From Phoronis australis (Eukaryota; Phoronida; Phoronidae): a stretch of DNA of 64,000 nt. The notes under the pieces are model-generated. The model was not told where the DNA came from. It made no database searches and saw only the letters and a program-made list of their open reading frames with translations. The stretch spans positions 47,119-111,118 of the forward strand of contig NMRA01000672.1 of NCBI GenBank assembly GCA_002633005.1, read 5' to 3'. Shown here piece after piece: positions 48,801 to 50,445 of the stretch. The number at the start of each line of letters is the position of its first letter. The stretch's first letter is position 1. The position numbers and the translations under genes were made by a program.

Positions 48801-50104
48801 TCTAGGCAGCTATTTATAAAATTAGCAAGTTTAGGGAACATATTCGGGTTTGCAATTTTTTCCAGATTCAAATATTGTTAAACTTTATTAAACTAAGCAT
48901 ATTCTGTAAAATGTTGGTTGCTTTTGTTTCCTGAAAACAAACTCATCAGGTCTCAAAAGGGCAGAAATTTTGAATGATATAGTGCCAACACTACTTTATA
49001 GTGGAGGTTTTGATACTATTCCTCAAACAAATAACTAATTTATTCTGGTCCTGAAAACATTTTATGTTACTACCAGGACCTACAAAACCAGTTGCTTGCT
49101 GACAAAAACTGAGCAAGACTGAATGAATAAGGACAGGCTCATCAACTCCAACAGGGCCCTAAACAAGGATGGAGTTGGCAAGAGATATCTAGTTGTAGCA
49201 ACTATCTATGGCTATGAATCACTCAAGTAGACAGAAAAACAACAGAGGTCTATCTATTCCATTATCAGGAGAAATAAACAGCATTGTTGAAGTGTTTAAT
49301 AGGTATAACCTTCTTCTGTATAAATTGTTTGTTTTCATAACATGTTTCAAAATTAGGAGACATTGGCATGGGGGGCTATTTCTGATTTCCCCAAAATGAA
49401 AAACAGCTGTTTATAATTGGATTACAAAATTAGGTAAAAGTTCTAAATGCTGAACATCAAGGCATTGTAACAGGATTCACCATTACAAACTCATTGCACT
49501 CTGCATGTTGCCGTATTCTATTCTTTACAAAATCATCAAAATTTGTGAAACTTTCTGAACACAGTGAGTGATCCCCCCCCCCCTCACTACAATTTTTCCA
49601 TACATCAAGTAGCATACCTCAAACACATTTCTAGTACACTGCAAGACAAAGCAAAATACAATTCAGTTAAAGCATTCATGGGAATTCATGAGAAACTTTT
49701 TTTCGGCACATCAAGTTCCTCTGTTAGCATTAAACAGGCAACTTCATGCATTAGTTTACTGCTAATTGTAACGTTGCTGGTTGGGAGATGAAAGTCCAAC
49801 TCTTACCTGGGTCGTGGAATGGGACGAGTACATAGTTATACAAGGGCTGTTCCACTCTATTAAGGGTTGTGGCCAAAATCTTGTTGGCACCTGCAATAAC
49901 TTGAACCAAATCGTCATACATAGAACCAGTGATGTCGAATACAAAAGCCAGCGACGAGGCGCCTTGTGGAATGTCGTTGTCAGTCAACTCATGCGTGTAG
50001 GTCCGATACTGAGAATAACTCGGCTCCGAATACGATTGCCCACTTGTCGTGGCGATAGCCATGCAAGTTAAAAGCACGACGCCAGAATTTATTGGCGATT
50101 TCAT
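26..50104 (-). CDS. HMCN1: Hemicentin-like gene, 5' part (30 exons, continues past left edge)
   Basis: Hemicentins are very large secreted extracellular-matrix proteins of basement membranes and tissue junctions. Joining 30 minus-strand exons at GT-AG sites gives one uninterrupted frame of 5,839 nt (about 1,946 residues). Order: signal peptide 1-22, VWA domain about 50-225 with D57-I-T-G-S61 and a GGGDCPEMS loop (124-132), linker about 226-420, then sixteen I-set Ig domains. All sixteen keep the first Cys, the core Trp and the second Cys in a (D/E)xxxYxC-type motif. The VWA, linker and first Ig domains follow vertebrate HMCN1/HMCN2 closely (family knowledge, not searched). The last exon ends in phase 1 at base 26, so the gene continues outside the window. 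The symbol is a family assignment; one-to-one orthology with HMCN1 or HMCN2 is not shown. Titin or other Ig giants are excluded by the N-terminal VWA and signal peptide. Confidence 0.95.
1265..1549 (-). CDS. Exon 29: complete Ig15
   Basis: Residues 1758-1852. It begins [20 protein letters not shown]; Cys in [20 protein letters not shown], second Cys in [13 protein letters not shown]. Phase 1 on both sides. The acceptor is CTTTTTCCTAG and the donor CTGG|GTGAGT. Confidence 0.95.
1941..2222 (-). CDS. Exon 28: complete Ig14
   Basis: Residues 1664-1757. It begins [20 protein letters not shown]; Cys in [20 protein letters not shown], second Cys in [13 protein letters not shown]. Phase 1 on both sides. 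The acceptor is TCTATTACAG and the donor TATG|GTGAGA. It is very similar to exons 29 and 30. Confidence 0.95.
2809..3021 (-). CDS. Exon 27: insert and second half of Ig13
   Basis: Residues 1593-1663 plus one base. It encodes [13 protein letters not shown] and [14 protein letters not shown]. Between the exon start and RVFIL lie about 28 extra residues ([20 protein letters not shown] and on), which lengthen the loop between strands C' and D compared with the other domains. The acceptor is TGTTTCCAG and the donor CTCG|GTCAGT, phase 1. Confidence 0.85.
3152..3190. mobile_element. Solo end of the hairpin MITE family in intron 26
   Basis: The segment taagcctggtcagcacgcca, then ccagtggcaacatcaa resembles the arms of the hairpins at 31169 and 35046. 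Only one arm is present. Confidence 0.35.
3342..3479 (-). CDS. Exon 26: first half of Ig13
   Basis: Residues 1547-1592 plus one base. It encodes [20 protein letters not shown], Cys in [20 protein letters not shown], ending NVEIT. No long reading frame marks this exon; it is recovered by homology and splice sites. The acceptor is GTCATTGCAG; the donor ACTG|GTGAAT is weak, phase 1. Confidence 0.85.
3877..4164 (-). CDS. Exon 25: complete Ig12
   Basis: Residues 1451-1546. It begins [20 protein letters not shown]; Cys in [20 protein letters not shown], second Cys in [13 protein letters not shown]. At 288 bases it is the longest single-domain exon here. Phase 1 on both sides. The acceptor is TTAACAACAG and the donor CAGG|GTAAGT. 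Confidence 0.93.
4450..4625 (-). CDS. Exon 24: second half of Ig11
   Basis: Residues 1392-1450 plus one base. It completes the core Trp and encodes [20 protein letters not shown], then [13 protein letters not shown]. The acceptor CGACCTAAG is weak, but the phase and the restored WYKD motif support it. The donor is TTAG|GTACGT, phase 1. Confidence 0.88.
5017..5176 (-). repeat. Dispersed repeat family 3, inverted copy in intron 23
   Basis: The reverse complement matches 17796-17968: GAAATTGACA, AAGGTCAGT, AAAGTAGTT, GTAACT-AACACAGCTTA and CTGAATAGCCC appear in the same order. No coding capacity; likely an old non-autonomous mobile element. Confidence 0.6.
5347..5479 (-). CDS. Exon 23: Cys-bearing linker and first half of Ig11
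   Basis: Residues 1348-1391 plus two bases. It begins LVKPRFGG, then [13 protein letters not shown], an acidic linker with two extra cysteines not seen in the other fifteen domains, then Cys in [17 protein letters not shown]. The acceptor is TTGTCTCTAG and the donor ATG|GTAGGT, phase 2, splitting the Trp codon. Confidence 0.9.
5568..5615. mobile_element. Small inverted-repeat element in intron 22
   Basis: TTTTGAGAACCAGTTT and the complement AAACTGGTTCTC face each other around about 20 bases containing agtaacacgcatc, matching the ends of the 33457-34329 family. Confidence 0.5.
5774..6049 (-). CDS. Exon 22: complete Ig10
   Basis: Residues 1256-1347. It begins [19 protein letters not shown]; Cys in [20 protein letters not shown], second Cys in [13 protein letters not shown]. 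Phase 1 on both sides. The acceptor is CTTTACAG and the donor TACT|GTAAGT. Confidence 0.94.
6438..6719 (-). CDS. Exon 21: complete Ig9
   Basis: Residues 1162-1255. It begins [19 protein letters not shown]; Cys in [20 protein letters not shown], second Cys in [13 protein letters not shown]. Phase 1 on both sides. The acceptor is CATTTCAG and the donor CACG|GTGTGT. Confidence 0.93.
7186..7290 (-). CDS. Exon 20: second half of Ig8
   Basis: Residues 1127-1161 plus one base. It encodes [20 protein letters not shown] and [15 protein letters not shown]. Trp replaces the usual Tyr two residues before the second Cys, as also tolerated in other I-set domains. The acceptor is ATTTTCAAG (AAG rather than CAG); the donor is CAAT|GTAAGG, phase 1. 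Confidence 0.88.
7768..8165. repeat. Dispersed repeat family 1, copy in intron 19
   Basis: Shares with about 24100-24520 and 26800-27205 a series of blocks in the same order: acaagtcaagt or accagtcaagt, aaacaaaggaacagca or atcaacaaaggaacagca, ggtcaggaaagaatg or gggcaggaaagaatg, caggcag, aatcccaact and agaagcattca. No coding capacity is seen; probably a non-autonomous element. Confidence 0.6.
8237..8308. mobile_element. Degraded inverted-repeat element in intron 19
   Basis: TTTCGAGAACCAGCTTT and TTTCAAACTGGTTTTGCAAA are inverted about 40 bases apart. The same family is likely, but more decayed. It directly abuts exon 19. Confidence 0.35.
8315..8482 (-). CDS. Exon 19: first half of Ig8
   Basis: Residues 1071-1126 plus one base. 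It begins [19 protein letters not shown]; Cys in [20 protein letters not shown]. The acceptor is GCTTTGCAG and the donor GGAA|GTAAGT, phase 1. The rest of the domain is one kilobase away in exon 20, past a dispersed-repeat copy. Confidence 0.92.
8903..9062 (-). CDS. Exon 18: second half of Ig7
   Basis: Residues 1018-1070 plus one base. It encodes [20 protein letters not shown], then [14 protein letters not shown] and KDMTLFVR. The acceptor is CATTCCAG and the donor AGAG|GTGGGA, phase 1, a slightly weak donor. Confidence 0.9.
9544..9662 (-). CDS. Exon 17: first half of Ig7
   Basis: Residues 978-1017. It encodes [20 protein letters not shown], Cys in [17 protein letters not shown] and Trp near its end. 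The acceptor is GCTTACAG and the donor AAG|GTGAGT, phase 0. Confidence 0.92.
9985..10345. repeat. Dispersed repeat family 2, copy in intron 16
   Basis: Shares tctgaagattg, aatagactt, ttcataaaat, agtgtgtaa or agtgtaaatgatcgtt, and gaatttggga with copies near 17020-17260, 23268-23534 and 25490-25755. It ends with tcccaaactggagaat, which in copy B lies beyond the LINE insertion, so the LINE is nested in this repeat. Confidence 0.6.
10422..10700 (-). CDS. Exon 16: complete Ig6
   Basis: Residues 885-977. It begins [19 protein letters not shown]; Cys in [21 protein letters not shown], second Cys in [13 protein letters not shown]. Phase 1 on both sides, so the exon is a self-contained domain module. 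The acceptor is CATTTCAG and the donor CAGC|GTAAGT. Confidence 0.94.
11513..11608 (-). CDS. Exon 15: end of Ig5
   Basis: Residues 853-884. It encodes [24 protein letters not shown] and PVTVTGI. The acceptor is TGTCTGCAG. Two donors in the same phase are possible six bases apart: ATAG|GTAGGT (used here) and ACTG|GTATAG. The first gives VTVTGIVRP across the junction, closer to the TGLV pattern of vertebrate hemicentins. Confidence 0.87.
11769..11954 (-). CDS. Exon 14: first part of Ig5
   Basis: Residues 791-852 plus one base. It begins [12 protein letters not shown]; Cys in [20 protein letters not shown], then [12 protein letters not shown]. The acceptor TTTTTCCAG has a strong pyrimidine tract; the donor is AGAA|GTAAGA, phase 1. 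It is followed by a very short intron of 160 bases. Confidence 0.92.
12524..12668 (-). CDS. Exon 13: second half of Ig4
   Basis: Residues 743-790 plus one base. It encodes [18 protein letters not shown], then [15 protein letters not shown]. The acceptor is CTGTTACAG and the donor GGAA|GTGAGT, phase 1. The intron before it (12669-13428) holds a possible relic of another Ig exon. Confidence 0.92.
12998..13038 (-). pseudogene. Possible relic of an Ig exon end in intron 12
   Basis: On the minus strand this reads [15 protein letters not shown] then stop, resembling [18 protein letters not shown] at the end of exon 15 (Ig5). DNA similarity is concentrated in GGATAAG-CCCGTAACTGTTACT against the corresponding exon 15 bases. 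There is no GT donor at the expected place and stops lie just upstream, so it is not a working exon. Chance similarity is possible because the match is short. Confidence 0.3.
13429..13553 (-). CDS. Exon 12: first half of Ig4
   Basis: Residues 701-742. It begins [17 protein letters not shown]; Cys in [20 protein letters not shown] and Trp in the same strand. The acceptor is TGTTACAG and the donor ATG|GTAAAT, phase 0. NVTW is again a potential N-glycosylation site. Confidence 0.92.
13689..13746. mobile_element. Small inverted-repeat element in intron 11
   Basis: TTTTGAGAACCAGTATTCTC and ATCAAACTGGTTCTTAAAAT form an inverted repeat with ends like those at 5568 and 33457. Confidence 0.5.
14415..14663 (-). 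CDS. Exon 11: complete Ig3
   Basis: Residues 618-700. One exon carries the whole domain, Cys in [19 protein letters not shown] and the second Cys in [11 protein letters not shown]. At 249 bases it is shorter than the later single-exon domains (276-288), mostly through a short C'-D region. The acceptor TTTCCAG is followed by AG completing a Lys codon; the donor is ACTG|GTATGC, phase 1, weaker than its neighbours. Confidence 0.88.
15160..15251 (-). CDS. Exon 10: end of Ig2
   Basis: Residues 587-617 plus one base. A short exon of 92 bases encoding [19 protein letters not shown] and a final beta strand. The acceptor is CGATTTCAG and the donor GCA|GTAAGT, phase 1. It supplies only strands E-F-G of the domain, so the intron falls late in the domain. 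Confidence 0.92.
15657..15840 (-). CDS. Exon 9: first part of Ig2
   Basis: Residues 526-586 plus two bases. It begins [13 protein letters not shown]; the Ig2 Cys is in AVLSCVARS and Trp in NMTWYRK, then [10 protein letters not shown]. The NMTW sequence is a potential N-glycosylation site beside the core Trp. The acceptor is CTTTCAG and the donor ATCAG|GTAACA, phase 2. Confidence 0.92.
16120..16241 (-). CDS. Exon 8: second half of Ig1
   Basis: Residues 485-525 plus one base. It encodes [22 protein letters not shown] and ASSKAG. The frame is also open upstream to about 16290, but an acceptor there would give a frameshift against exon 7. The AG at 16242-16243, preceded by TTGTACTTC, restores phase 2 and makes the Trp-to-Cys distance 37 residues, normal for an I-set domain. 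The donor is ACTG|GTAGGT, phase 1. Confidence 0.88.
17020..17260. repeat. Dispersed repeat family 2, copy in intron 7
   Basis: More diverged copy with gattctgaaattttgaggca, cagacactacgttttgcat, attcataaa and gggacgggca blocks in the family order. Confidence 0.45.
17347..17380. repeat. TA/CATA-rich simple repeat in intron 7
   Basis: Imperfect run of tacata and tatata units directly downstream, in gene sense, of exon 7. Confidence 0.7.
17446..17663 (-). CDS. Exon 7: linker end and first half of Ig1
   Basis: Residues 413-484 plus two bases of 485. It begins [13 protein letters not shown] (hemicentin linker end) and enters Ig1, with Cys in SVLECRV and Trp in VQWYRE. The acceptor is GTCTCAG; the donor GTGAGT follows TACAA, phase 2. 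The phase matters because it selects the downstream acceptor used for exon 8. Confidence 0.92.
17700..17968 (+). repeat. Dispersed repeat family 3, copy in intron 6
   Basis: Contains cttgggcttggagga, ttgaaattgacatacaag, gtcagtgaaagtagtt, aactaaacacagcttaac and gtgaatagcccagccc. The same blocks occur at 29650-29910 in the same orientation and at 5017-5176 inverted. Confidence 0.65.
18235..18419 (-). CDS. Exon 6: linker, second part
   Basis: Residues 351-412. It encodes [17 protein letters not shown], a [15 protein letters not shown] strand pair and [11 protein letters not shown]. In vertebrate hemicentins a (G)IPTYVLLN...PPNEAFFLKV segment sits at the same place just before the first Ig domain. 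The acceptor is CTTGCAG and the donor CAAG|GTAAGG, phase 0. Confidence 0.93.
18420..20447 (-). other. Intron 5
   Basis: About 2.0 kb between exons 6 and 5. It contains a diverged direct repeat: about 19668-19812 and 19911-20042 share the order gctgat-a-t, aagccatttt or tagccatttt, aactaaaatggc and agtccaatt. No coding exon or RNA gene was recognised in the rest. Confidence 0.6.
19668..20042. repeat. Diverged direct repeat in intron 5
   Basis: Two units of about 140 bases starting near 19668 and 19911 share short blocks in the same order, including AACTAAAATGGC and TAGTCCAATT near their ends. Similarity is low and was judged by eye. It is most likely an old tandem duplication or two copies of one repeat. 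Confidence 0.45.
20448..20675 (-). CDS. Exon 5: hemicentin VWA-Ig linker, first part
   Basis: Residues 275-350 plus the first base of 351. It encodes [20 protein letters not shown], the [26 protein letters not shown] segment and [18 protein letters not shown]. The W-x-(F/I)-x-V and R-I-T-G-x-S-x-(I/L)-D-F pattern is shared with the linker of vertebrate hemicentins. The acceptor is TTTTCAG and the donor GGG|GTAAGG, phase 1. A degraded copy of its 5' end lies about 360 bp upstream in gene sense (near 20930-21115). Confidence 0.93.
20676..21806 (-). other. Intron 4, with tandem-duplicated sequence
   Basis: The sequence next to exon 5 has been duplicated. Blocks at 20641-20667 and 20997-21023 (GCGCAAGSCCTTRC, then GTGATTTCAA) and at 20741-20750 and 21101-21110 (GAATTTGCAG) are both offset by about 360 bases. 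The left block lies in exon 5, so the unit includes its 5' end. A further similar piece lies at about 21180-21220. Confidence 0.55.
20930..21032 (-). pseudogene. Decayed partial copy of exon 5
   Basis: On the minus strand this segment reads [20 protein letters not shown], which lines up with [20 protein letters not shown] at the start of exon 5. The frame stays open for about 60 codons, but the AG acceptor of exon 5 (TTTTCAG) has become AT-rich sequence without an AG, so it probably cannot be spliced. It lies about 360 bases upstream of exon 5 in gene sense, inside a larger duplicated block. An alternatively spliced exon cannot be fully excluded. Confidence 0.45.
21807..21978 (-). CDS. Exon 4: end of VWA and start of linker region
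   Basis: Residues 218-274 plus the first base of 275. It encodes [20 protein letters not shown], the last VWA helix and first linker strand, then a beta-rich segment ([21 protein letters not shown]). The acceptor GCGGTAG has only a modest pyrimidine tract; the donor GTGAGT follows GAGA, phase 1. It lies alone between intron 3 (7.2 kb) and intron 4, which holds a decayed copy of the next exon. Confidence 0.93.
23268..23534. repeat. Dispersed repeat family 2, copy in duplicate A
   Basis: Contains ttttgaagattgagacac, cagacactgtgtgttgcat, gtaaatgatcgtttatgg and gaatttgggacggcca; its end is interrupted by the LINE remnant at 23541. Confidence 0.6.
23541..23683 (-). mobile_element. LINE 3' UTR remnant in copy A
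   Basis: Counterpart of the LINE 3' UTR in copy B (about 25762-25904), with the same ctttatttatagagg, agccaaaggc and ccctacagcaaaaatcaa blocks. The coding tail is missing through a deletion relative to copy B; the breakpoint is at about agataaatagatt. Confidence 0.75.
24100..24520. repeat. Dispersed repeat family 1, copy in duplicate A
   Basis: Copy of the repeat at 7768-8165, with the tcaacaaaggaacagcaatt, ggtcaggaaagaatg and gagaagcattcac blocks. It is also present in duplicate B at about 26800-27205, so that third copy belongs to the pair. Confidence 0.6.
25003..25003. other. Single N at junction of duplicate pair 1
   Basis: One ambiguous base lies exactly between the last base of copy A and the first base of copy B, as expected of a scaffold join or gap placeholder rather than a sequencing ambiguity. 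Confidence 0.85.
25490..25755. repeat. Dispersed repeat family 2, copy in duplicate B
   Basis: Near-identical partner of 23268-23534, interrupted by the LINE at 25762-26270; the right end of the repeat resumes at about 26277 with cccaaactggtgaatt. Confidence 0.6.
25762..26270 (-). mobile_element. 5'-truncated non-LTR retrotransposon (LINE), 3' end
   Basis: The minus-strand frame 26247-25999 encodes a typical C-terminal tail of CR1/L2/Jockey-type reverse transcriptase proteins: [15 protein letters not shown], then [34 protein letters not shown] and NSLKEA. Family knowledge: these tails read as a basic stretch, LP-x-x-R-T, SF and WN-x-LP. After the stop come a short 3' UTR and a TTATTATTATTA tail at about 25762-25775. 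TAGTTT at 25756-25761 and 26271-26276 is a possible target-site duplication. The catalytic part is absent, so the element is dead. Exact clade not determined. Confidence 0.8.
25963..25997. repeat. (AATAAAT)n-type simple repeat in the LINE fragment
   Basis: AT-rich run of aataaata units between the stop codon of the LINE tail and its 3' UTR, in copy B only. Confidence 0.7.
26800..27205. repeat. Dispersed repeat family 1, copy in duplicate B
   Basis: Near-identical partner of 24100-24520 within the tandem pair, and a diverged relative of 7768-8165. Confidence 0.6.
27841..28050 (-). other. Unexplained 69-codon ATG reading frame in intron 3
   Basis: Minus-strand ATG frame ([19 protein letters not shown] at its start, [10 protein letters not shown] at its end) directly preceded by two in-frame stops. 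I do not recognise it and it has no obvious splice partner. It may be chance or a fragment of an old mobile element. Confidence 0.15.
28985..29105. repeat. Dispersed repeat family 4, copy in intron 3
   Basis: Shares aacctcaccgaccaatca or acttcaccgaacaatcac, gccattttg or gacattttg, ctcgcctttcactca and gcgattttg with 36925-37080. Only two copies in the window. Confidence 0.5.
29139..29261 (-). CDS. Exon 3: end of VWA core
   Basis: Residues 177-217, 41 codons, phase 0 at both ends, so it is a symmetric exon. It encodes [10 protein letters not shown], then a [18 protein letters not shown] segment that is very conserved in hemicentins, closing the VWA fold. The acceptor is TCCCACAG and the donor is CAG|GTAAAT. 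Confidence 0.95.
29650..29910 (+). repeat. Dispersed repeat family 3, copy in intron 2
   Basis: Contains tttgggcttggagggg, ttgaaattgacatgcaaa, gtcagtgaaagtagtt, aactaaacacagtttaac and ctgaatagccaagccc, matching 17700-17968. It fills a good part of the 753-base intron between exons 2 and 3; the rest of that intron (29262-29649 and 29911-30014) shows nothing. Confidence 0.65.
30015..30244 (-). CDS. Exon 2: VWA domain, middle
   Basis: Residues 100-176. The acceptor is CTACAG before 30244; choosing this AG completes Glu100 in a DPEVGPV context typical of hemicentins. The exon carries GGGDCPEMS (second metal-site loop) and [11 protein letters not shown] with Asp154, the third loop. The donor is CAG|GTAAGA, phase 0. 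It is separated from exon 1 by a 19.6 kb intron, the largest in the window. Confidence 0.95.
31169..31258. mobile_element. Hairpin MITE-like element 1
   Basis: Nearly perfect inverted repeat with arms 31169-31200 and 31227-31258 around a 26-base spacer; arms contain TTAAGTCTGGT, then CACGCCACCTGTTGG. It resembles the element at 35046-35220 and a solo end at about 3152-3190 (taagcctggt, then cacgccaccagtggc). Confidence 0.65.
32886..32886. other. Single N before a poly-C run
   Basis: The N directly precedes a run of C's. The flanks are not duplicated, unlike at 25003 and 55302. Likely a homopolymer or gap-closing ambiguity. Confidence 0.7.
33653..33748 (+). other. 31-codon frame inside the putative transposon
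   Basis: ATG frame reading [20 protein letters not shown] and ending MQTT. The first part looks protein-like by composition (FREGDKV), but I recognise no family. It could be a captured fragment or chance. Confidence 0.12.
34128..34267. repeat. Large hairpin with 64-base arms
   Basis: Arms 34128-34191 and 34204-34267 with a 12-base loop. Both carry ATGACATGGGCAAAACCT and GGAAATTTCGTCAAAAT or their complements, with only a few mismatches. Because of the symmetry both strands read nearly the same peptide here; it is not a gene. Confidence 0.8.
34866..34926. mobile_element. Short deletion derivative of the same inverted-end family
   Basis: A 61-base segment opening GATATAACGTCGTGA and closing with the complement of GATATAAC; it includes gagcatcaaactg and tctcaaaataacgg, as in the right end of the 33457-34329 element. 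Confidence 0.45.
35046..35220. mobile_element. Hairpin MITE-like element 2, same family
   Basis: Long imperfect inverted repeat of about 175 bases: the left arm TAAGACTTGATAAACGCCGT, ATTGGTCACATCACCTAA, GAAAACATCTCT folds onto the complement of the right arm (GAGATGTTC, GTTACGCGATGCGACCAA, TATGAAGACTAA). The outer part is related to the hairpin at 31169-31258. Confidence 0.6.
36925..37080. repeat. Dispersed repeat family 4, copy in intron 1
   Basis: Copy matching 28985-29105, with gctcgcctttcactcacgcg as the best block. No coding capacity seen. Confidence 0.5.
37977..38040 (+). other. Weak tRNA-like or SINE-head segment
   Basis: GGCTCAGCGGC at about 37983 resembles a Pol III A box and GTGGATTCAAATTC at 38022-38035 a degenerate B box, at a spacing compatible with a tRNA. 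I could not fold a convincing anticodon arm, so it is at best a tRNA-derived SINE remnant. Confidence 0.2.
45796..45842. repeat. (GTAT)n microsatellite
   Basis: About twelve uninterrupted tetranucleotide units in intron 1. Long frames across it (repeated VCMY or HTYI) are products of the repeat. Confidence 0.95.
47841..48020. mobile_element. Inverted-repeat element, 180 bases
   Basis: Starts GAATACACAACACTTGTCGT and ends with its exact complement; inside, CAATCTTTATTCC and its complement are also inverted. The right arm carries an extra TTTA repeat and a short ATGACAAGTAA insertion. Probably a foldback or MITE-type element. Confidence 0.65.
49807..50104 (-). CDS. Exon 1: start codon, signal peptide, first third of VWA
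   Basis: Residues 1-99 plus the first base of codon 100. ATG at 50104-50102 is chosen because an in-frame TAA lies at 50116-50114, only three codons upstream, with no other ATG between. Residues 1-22 form a hydrophobic signal peptide ([15 protein letters not shown]) with likely cleavage before Gln23. The VWA domain begins near residue 50; the motif [10 protein letters not shown] places the metal-binding D57, T59 and S61. Hemicentins have DxTGS where integrin A domains have DxSxS. The donor is CAG|GTAAGAG at 49806, phase 1. Confidence 0.95.
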
Positions 50105-50194
50105 TTTCAACTTTTAAAAGTCTTGAAGCCCACACAAACCACTTGATTTGGTCTCTTGTCGATTCACAGTCAGAGCACCTATCCGAACTCGATC

Positions 50195-50202
50195 AAAATA
50201 TA
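50195..50202 (-). promoter_or_regulatory. TATA-like motif upstream of exon 1
   Basis: The minus strand reads TATATTTT about 90 bases upstream of the start codon. If used, transcription would start near 50165 with a 5' UTR of about 60 bases. Motif only; AT-rich flanks make chance likely. Confidence 0.2.
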
Positions 50203-50437
50203 CGGCAGGGGAACACTACCTTGACAATTAAAAATGAGCGATCCTATTACGTCCGCTATGTTAAAACACTGTCCATTTTCTAAGTGTAATGAAACAAAGA
50301 CCAACCGAAAAAAAACTTTCCTATCGCTACTTCGTCAGCCCAGCTCACGAATGAGCAACTGTGCTACACAGCTGAGCCGGATGGAAATTTAACCACTTTC
50401 TGGTTCCTCCAAATGTGGCGAGTCCACTTTCGCAGGA

Positions 50438-50445
50438 GGGGCGGG
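50438..50445 (+). promoter_or_regulatory. GC box upstream of exon 1
   Basis: GGGGCGGG, an Sp1-type motif, about 335 bases upstream of the start codon, in a locally GC- and CpG-richer stretch (about 50400-50490). It may mark the promoter; no transcript evidence is available. Confidence 0.25.

Larger units (their letters stand above)
30245..49806 (-). other. Intron 1 (19.6 kb)
   Basis: It splits the VWA domain between exons 1 and 2. Apart from the listed hairpin elements, repeats, a microsatellite and a weak tRNA-like segment, I see no exon, RNA gene or convincing nested gene on either strand; the frames present are short, unrelated to known domains and without splice partners. Stretches with nothing recognisable include 30245-31168, 31259-33450, 35221-36924, 37081-37976, 38041-42900, 43161-45795, 45843-47840 and 48021-49806. 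Large first introns often hold enhancers, but that is not visible here. Confidence 0.7.

Noticed and set aside
50102-50110. Translation start at 50110
   Set aside because: The codon at 50110-50108 is TTG, not ATG. The first ATG is at 50104 and an in-frame TAA lies just upstream.
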